Assembly (NCBI RefSeq): GCF_900110575.1
Contig: NZ_FOEF01000035.1
Span: 1-55,922, forward strand
Direction of reading: 5' to 3'
DNA length: 55,922 bases
From: Amycolatopsis saalfeldensis
GTDB lineage: Bacteria > Actinomycetota > Actinomycetes > Mycobacteriales > Pseudonocardiaceae
Both the position numbers and the translations under genes were made by a program. This document shows, one piece after another, positions 52,696 through 55,922 of this stretch (position 1 is the first letter of the stretch; each line of letters starts with the position of its first letter). A model generated the notes under the pieces. It searched no databases. It had not been told where the DNA came from and saw nothing but the letters and a program-made list of their open reading frames with translations.

Positions 52696-52767
52696 TGGGG
52701 TATGGTGTAATTGGCAGCACGACTGGTTCTGGTCCAGTTAGTCTAGGTTCGAGTCCTGGTACCCCAG
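52696..52767 (+). tRNA. tRNA-Gln (CTG anticodon)
   Basis: The 72-base cloverleaf has acceptor arms tggggta and tacccca and discriminator G. The anticodon stem actgg/ccagt holds the loop ttctggt, giving CUG, and the T arm contains ggttcgagtcc. CCA is not encoded. Its Glu-mischarged form would be the substrate of the GatCAB enzyme encoded at 17-21 kb. Confidence 0.96.
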
Positions 52768-52868
52768 CTGCGGAGAGAGACCCCCTTGCGGGGCGGGAAA
52801 TCGGCTCTGGTAAGTTCTCTCTCGCAAGAAAACAGAAAAAAGCCCCGGAAACCGGGGAAAGTTCCTAA

Positions 52869-52941
52869 GCCCCCGTCGTCTAGCGGCCTAGGACGCCGGC
52901 CTCTCACGCCGGTAGCGTGGGTTCGAATCCCATCGGGGGTA
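52869..52941 (+). tRNA. tRNA-Glu (CTC anticodon)
   Basis: The 73-base cloverleaf has acceptor arms gcccccg and cgggggt (G-U closing pair) and discriminator A. The anticodon stem ccggc/gccgg has loop ctctcac, giving CUC, and the T arm has gggttcgaatccc. CCA is not encoded. It lies 101 bases after tRNA-Gln and is probably co-transcribed. Confidence 0.96.
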
Positions 52942-52948
52942 CAGCACA

Positions 52949-52986
52949 AACCCTGGTTCAGCTTGATCGCTGAGCCGGGGTTTTTT
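52949..52986 (+). terminator. terminator of the tRNA-Gln/tRNA-Glu unit
   Basis: Arms aaccctggttcagc (52949-52962) and gctgagccggggtt (52969-52982) pair with two G-U or mismatched positions, loop ttgatc, and run straight into TTTTTT (52981-52986). It is a textbook intrinsic terminator. Confidence 0.92.
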
Positions 52987-54290
52987 GCGTTCGGCCTGCT
53001 GTTCGTCGAGTGTGTTCGTGGGCTGGCTGGGCGCTGTGTGATCGGCTTGGGACGGGCTGGCGGATGCGGTGAGCCGTCGGCGGCTGCGGACTGGGGGCCG
53101 GGCAGGACTGGGTCGGTGCCGGGCTGGTCCGGTCGTGACAGTCCTTGGGTGGCTGACCGGACGATGGCCCAGATGCTGGTCCGCGACGTTTGGGCCGGGG
53201 CAGAGTGCGTCGCCGGAATTCCGGGCCAGGTCGAGCGCCTCACGACGGGAATCCGCTGCCGCCGCCGGGTTGCTGGCGTACGGATCGTCGAGGGGTCGGT
53301 CCTTGGCGATCGGCCGGTCTGGATGGCTTGCCGGTGACGGTCGTCATGGGTGGGCGGGTCTGGATCGCTTGCCGGAGATGATGGTCCTGAGGTGGGCCAG
53401 GCGGATTGTTGGGGTGTCAGCTGCTGGCGCATGCTCCGCGGAGGGGCGGGCTGGTCTGGTGGCCCGCTGGCGACGGAAGTCTGGGGCGGACCAGGCACGG
53501 CCGGATCGTCCGGGGTGATGGTTATTGACGCATGCCCTGCCGACGGGTGGGCCGGGTCTGGTGGTCGGCTCGCGACGGTGGCCGGAGATGGGTTGGCTTA
53601 GGCGGGCTGTTGGGGTGATGGTCGCTGGGGCAATGCGTTGCTTACGGGGGATGGTCGGCCTGGTGGTTCACCGGGGCGGTGGGCATGAGGTGCCGGACAG
53701 TTCTAACTGTTCTGTCGGGCGATGGTTACTGGGCGGCGGAGCTGATCTTGTTCACCGCCGGAGCGGCTCGGGGTGACTTCATTTGAACCGTGACTCATCG
53801 GGAGTGGCGAATTCGCTGCGATCGGTGAGTGAGTTCGGGTTGGGTTTCGGCCTAGGTAATCAGCGCGTGGAGGGTTCGGTGGGCGAAGTGGTTCTGTAGG
53901 CGGGGTGGTGGGTTTGCCGTTGCGTTGGGCGCTCAAGGGGTGGGTGGACGCGCGGTCTGAAGGCCGGTCCGGTTGTCATTCGATGTGGTCGTGAGCCGGA
54001 TGATGGCAGGGCGGCGATGGGGTTGTGGTGGGCGTTCGGGTCGTTGGCATGCGGTTGGGATCGGTGCAGTCGGGAGTTGTTGTGAAGCCGCGGCTTGTTC
54101 TGGAGTGTGTCCGAGGCAGGCCGCGGTCGCTTGTTTGGCGGGTGCTGCGAGTTCTGCGGGCGTCCGGTCGGCGGGGTTGAGGTTGTCGCGTCTACATGCG
54201 ACTGGTGGGGCGAGGTGCTGCCTTCGTGTCGGCTTGGCTCGGGGCGCTTTTGGATCGGCCGTCGGGTGGTAGCAAGCGAAACGGAGAGTC
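52987..54290. other. 1.3-kb G/T-skewed non-coding region
   Basis: No frame shows a domain or the local codon bias. The plus strand is rich in G and T, with degenerate recurring phrases such as gccggagatg, ttgttggggtg and gggtctgg (for example near 53371, 53425, 53589 and 53612). This looks like decayed tandem repeat or minisatellite DNA. No tRNA, protein or known RNA is recognised. In related actinomycetes this interval holds ndgR, leuC and leuD. Confidence 0.55.
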
Positions 54291-55130
54291 GGCAGAGGGC
54301 ATTTCGACCGGTGGGCAGCAGGGGCGGAGCCGGAAGTTGCCAGGGGACCCAGGCAGCCGGATATGCGGGGCAGATAGCTGGCAGGCAACTGGGCGGGCGA
54401 CGAGGCAATCAGGTAGCCAGGCGGGTAACGCGGTAAGCAGGCAGGGGATGCAAGGCACGAAGGCAAGACAGGCGGGCAAAAGCAGCCAGTCAGGCAAGAG
54501 AACCGGGCGGGCAGGGCGGCGAGCACGACGGCAAGGCAGCCAGGCGGCAGGCAAGGCATGTGGGCAAAGCAGCAAGGCGGGCAAGGAAACCGGGCGGATA
54601 AGGCGGCAAGAAGAATGGCAAGGAAGTCAGGCGGCTAGGCAGGACAGCCAGGCCTGCAAGGCGGCAGGCAAGACAGGCAGGTGGACAAGGAAACCGGGCG
54701 GGCAAGGCGGCGAGCACGACGGCAAGGCAGGCCAGGCGGCCAGGCGGGCAACCGGCCAGGAGGCCACGGCGGCAGGGCAGGCGATCAGCCAGGAGGTCAA
54801 GGCAGAGTATGGCAAGTAGGGCGGCCAGGAGGGCCAGGCTGCACAGCGGGCGATCAGCTAGAAGGTAAGGCAGGCAGGCGGTCAGGAGGGCAAGGCGGCG
54901 GGGCGGGCAACCGGCCAGGAGGCCAAGGCGGCAGGGCAGGCGATCAGCCAGGAGGTCAAGGCGGCCGGGCGGGCGACCGGCCAAGAGGGGCCAGGCTGCC
55001 AAGCGGGCGATCAGCCGGAAGCGTAGGGCAGGTAGGCGGCCAGGAGGGCAAGGCAACCAGCCAGACAGGCAACCAGCCAGACAGGCAACCGGCCAGGAGG
55101 GGCAAGGGAGCCAGACCGACACGGCGACAG
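54291..55130. repeat. thymine-poor ggcaag/ggcgggca repeat array
   Basis: The plus strand is almost devoid of T and is built from short phrases such as ggcaag, ggcaggcaag, cggccaggagg and gggcgggca. A higher-order unit of about 159 bp is present twice. The first 60 bases of 54744-54902 recur at 54903 with a single difference, and the second halves (ggccaggctgc at 54832 and 54989) recur with more changes. Open frames exist on both strands but read as low-complexity sequence. No gene is supported. Confidence 0.85.
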
Positions 55131-55176
55131 GCTCAGCAGAGCAGCCGATCAGGCTGGTAGACAGGCGAAAGAGAAA

Positions 55177-55218
55177 CAGGCAGGGCCCCAGCCGCTGGTG
55201 CGGGTGGGGCCCTGCCTG
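55177..55218 (-). terminator. hup terminator
   Basis: Perfect 14-bp arms caggcagggcccca (55177-55190) and tggggccctgcctg (55205-55218) are followed, on the minus strand, by the T-rich tttctcttt. It lies 27 bases after the hup stop. Confidence 0.88.
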
Positions 55219-55244
55219 GTGAAAGTCCTCGCCTGTGGAGAGGG

Positions 55245-55922
55245 TTACTTCTTCTTCGCGGCGGACGTGCGCTTGGCCGGGGCCTTGGCGGCGGGCTTCT
55301 TGGCCGCGGTGGTCTTCGCGGCGGTTGCCTTCGCGGCCGGCTTGGCGGCGGTCTTCGTCGCAGTCGCCTTGGTTGCCGGCTTGGCGGCGGCCTTGGCGCG
55401 GGTGGTGGTGGCCTTGGCGGCGGTTGCCTTCGCGGCGGGCTTGGCGGTGGCCTTGGTGGCCTTCGCCTTCGTCGCGGGGGCCTTGGTGGCCGTGGCCTTC
55501 GCGGCGGGCTTTGCTGCGGTGGCGCGGGTCCGCGTGGTGGTGGCGCGCGTGGTCGCCGGGCGCGAAGCCGTCGCGCGGGTGGCGGTGGTGCGCGTGGTTG
55601 CCGCCGCACGGGTGGTGGTGGCGCGGGCGGGGGTGGCGGTGGCGCGTTTGACGGCGGTGGCCTTGGGCAGTTTTTTGGTGCCGGAGATGACGTCCTTGAA
55701 GGTGGTGCCGGCGCGGAAGGCGGGCACGTTGGTCTTCTTCACCTTGACGGTCTCACCGGTACGCGGGTTCCGTGCGGTGCGGGCGGCGCGGGCACGCTTC
55801 TCGAACACACCGAACCCGGTGATGTTCACCTTCTCGCCCTTGTTGACCGTCCGGATGATGATGTCGACGAGACCGTCGACGGCCTCCGAAGCAACCTTTT
55901 TGTCGCCCAGACGCTCCGACAG
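55245..55922 (-). CDS. hup: HU-family DNA-binding protein with basic C-terminal tail (5' end outside window)
   Basis: This is a mycobacterial HupB/streptomycete HupS-type nucleoid protein. The window holds 225 residues; the first few (about nine by family comparison) lie beyond the right edge. The HU fold is clear: LSERLGDKKVASEAVDGLVD, INITGFGVFEKRARAART-like beta part, the DNA-binding arm ARNPRTGETVKVKKTNVPAF and FRAGTTFKDVISGTKKL. The C-terminal half is an Ala/Lys/Thr/Arg tail of AAKATA and TTRA-type repeats ending in KKK, which binds DNA. It is on the opposite strand to the genes before it, unlike the usual actinobacterial order. Confidence 0.95.
   Translation of the reverse strand: MSERLGDKKVASEAVDGLVDIIIRTVNKGEKVNITGFGVFEKRARAARTARNPRTGETVKVKKTNVPAFRAGTTFKDVISGTKKLPKATAVKRATATPARATTTRAAATTRTTATRATASRPATTRATTTRTRATAAKPAAKATATKAPATKAKATKATAKPAAKATAAKATTTRAKAAAKPATKATATKTAAKPAAKATAAKTTAAKKPAAKAPAKRTSAAKKK

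Noticed and set aside
52696..52941. Integration site at the tRNA genes
   Set aside because: No integrase gene and no visible copy of a tRNA 3' end elsewhere in the window.
52786..53337. Open frame crossing tRNA-Glu and its terminator
   Set aside because: It contains a complete tRNA gene and an intrinsic terminator, so it cannot be a genuine coding sequence.
54196..54819. Plus-strand Gln/Arg/Lys/Gly-rich 207-residue frame
   Set aside because: It arises because T is nearly absent, which removes stop codons on this strand; there is no conserved domain.
54490..55122. Minus-strand Leu/Pro/Cys-rich 210-residue frame with internal repeats
   Set aside because: It is the complement of the T-poor array; the apparent repeats are the DNA repeats, and no membrane-protein pattern with charged loops is present.

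Overview
The window looks like chromosomal core DNA from a high-GC actinomycete of the Pseudonocardiaceae type, Amycolatopsis-like. This rests on very strong G/C third-position bias, frequent GTG starts, F420-type luciferase-like oxidoreductases, a DUF397 gene, a DUF222 gene, and a gene order that follows the Mycobacterium tuberculosis Rv3025c-Rv2986c block: cysteine desulfurase, mnmA, Rv3015c-like, ligA, Rv3013-like ACT protein, gatC-gatA-gatB, LppZ-like, DoxX, PH-domain protein, ilvB-ilvN-ilvC, serA, leuB, FAH-family hydrolase, then a HAD gene, tRNA-Gln, tRNA-Glu and hup. The genus is inferred; no 16S gene is present.

Layout. 1-4.6 kb: accessory genes (repeat-rich edge, quinone-reductase-like MDR, LuxR-type regulator with an ATPase-like domain, MFS exporter). 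4.6-7 kb: tRNA 2-thiouridine pair (cysteine desulfurase, mnmA). 7-13.5 kb: DUF222/HNH remnant, GNAT, metallo-beta-lactamase-fold hydrolase, scramblase/LURP-one-like protein, MetE-like protein, DUF1349 protein and one unknown gene. 13.5-21.2 kb: ligA, GNAT, ACT protein, gatCAB and a membrane protein. 21.3-24.5 kb: LppZ-like lipoprotein, D-2-hydroxyacid dehydrogenase and DoxX. 24.6-30.9 kb: ilvD on the minus strand, a PH-domain protein, then ilvB-ilvN-ilvC behind a transcription attenuator. 31-36.3 kb: accessory block (DUF397, double NTF2-like protein, ankyrin protein, two F420-type oxidoreductases with a divergent TetR). 36.4-43 kb: serA, a secreted subtilase and leuB. 43-46.3 kb: cobalamin riboswitch and a B12-type ABC importer. 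46.3-49.4 kb: cimA behind a second attenuator, then an FAH-family hydrolase. 49.4-55.9 kb: repeat arrays, an FAD monooxygenase, a HAD phosphatase, tRNA-Gln and tRNA-Glu, 2.2 kb of repetitive non-coding DNA, and the 3' part of hup.

How the genes work together. The window groups branched-chain amino acid synthesis: IlvB/N, IlvC and IlvD serve valine, isoleucine and leucine; CimA makes citramalate as a threonine-independent route to isoleucine; LeuB acts in the leucine route and probably the citramalate route. Two of these units have leader-peptide attenuators that match their products. The ilvB leader carries Leu-Val-Leu codons and the cimA leader carries Ile codons. Both leaders appear to be translated from leaderless mRNAs, and both share sequence just after the terminator. 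This pair is the most interesting regulatory system seen here.

Other notable features are inverted-repeat operators that hold the -10 box in their spacer, several minisatellite-like arrays, a thymine-poor array beside hup, and loss of the usual gltX and ndgR-leuC-leuD neighbours with hup inverted.
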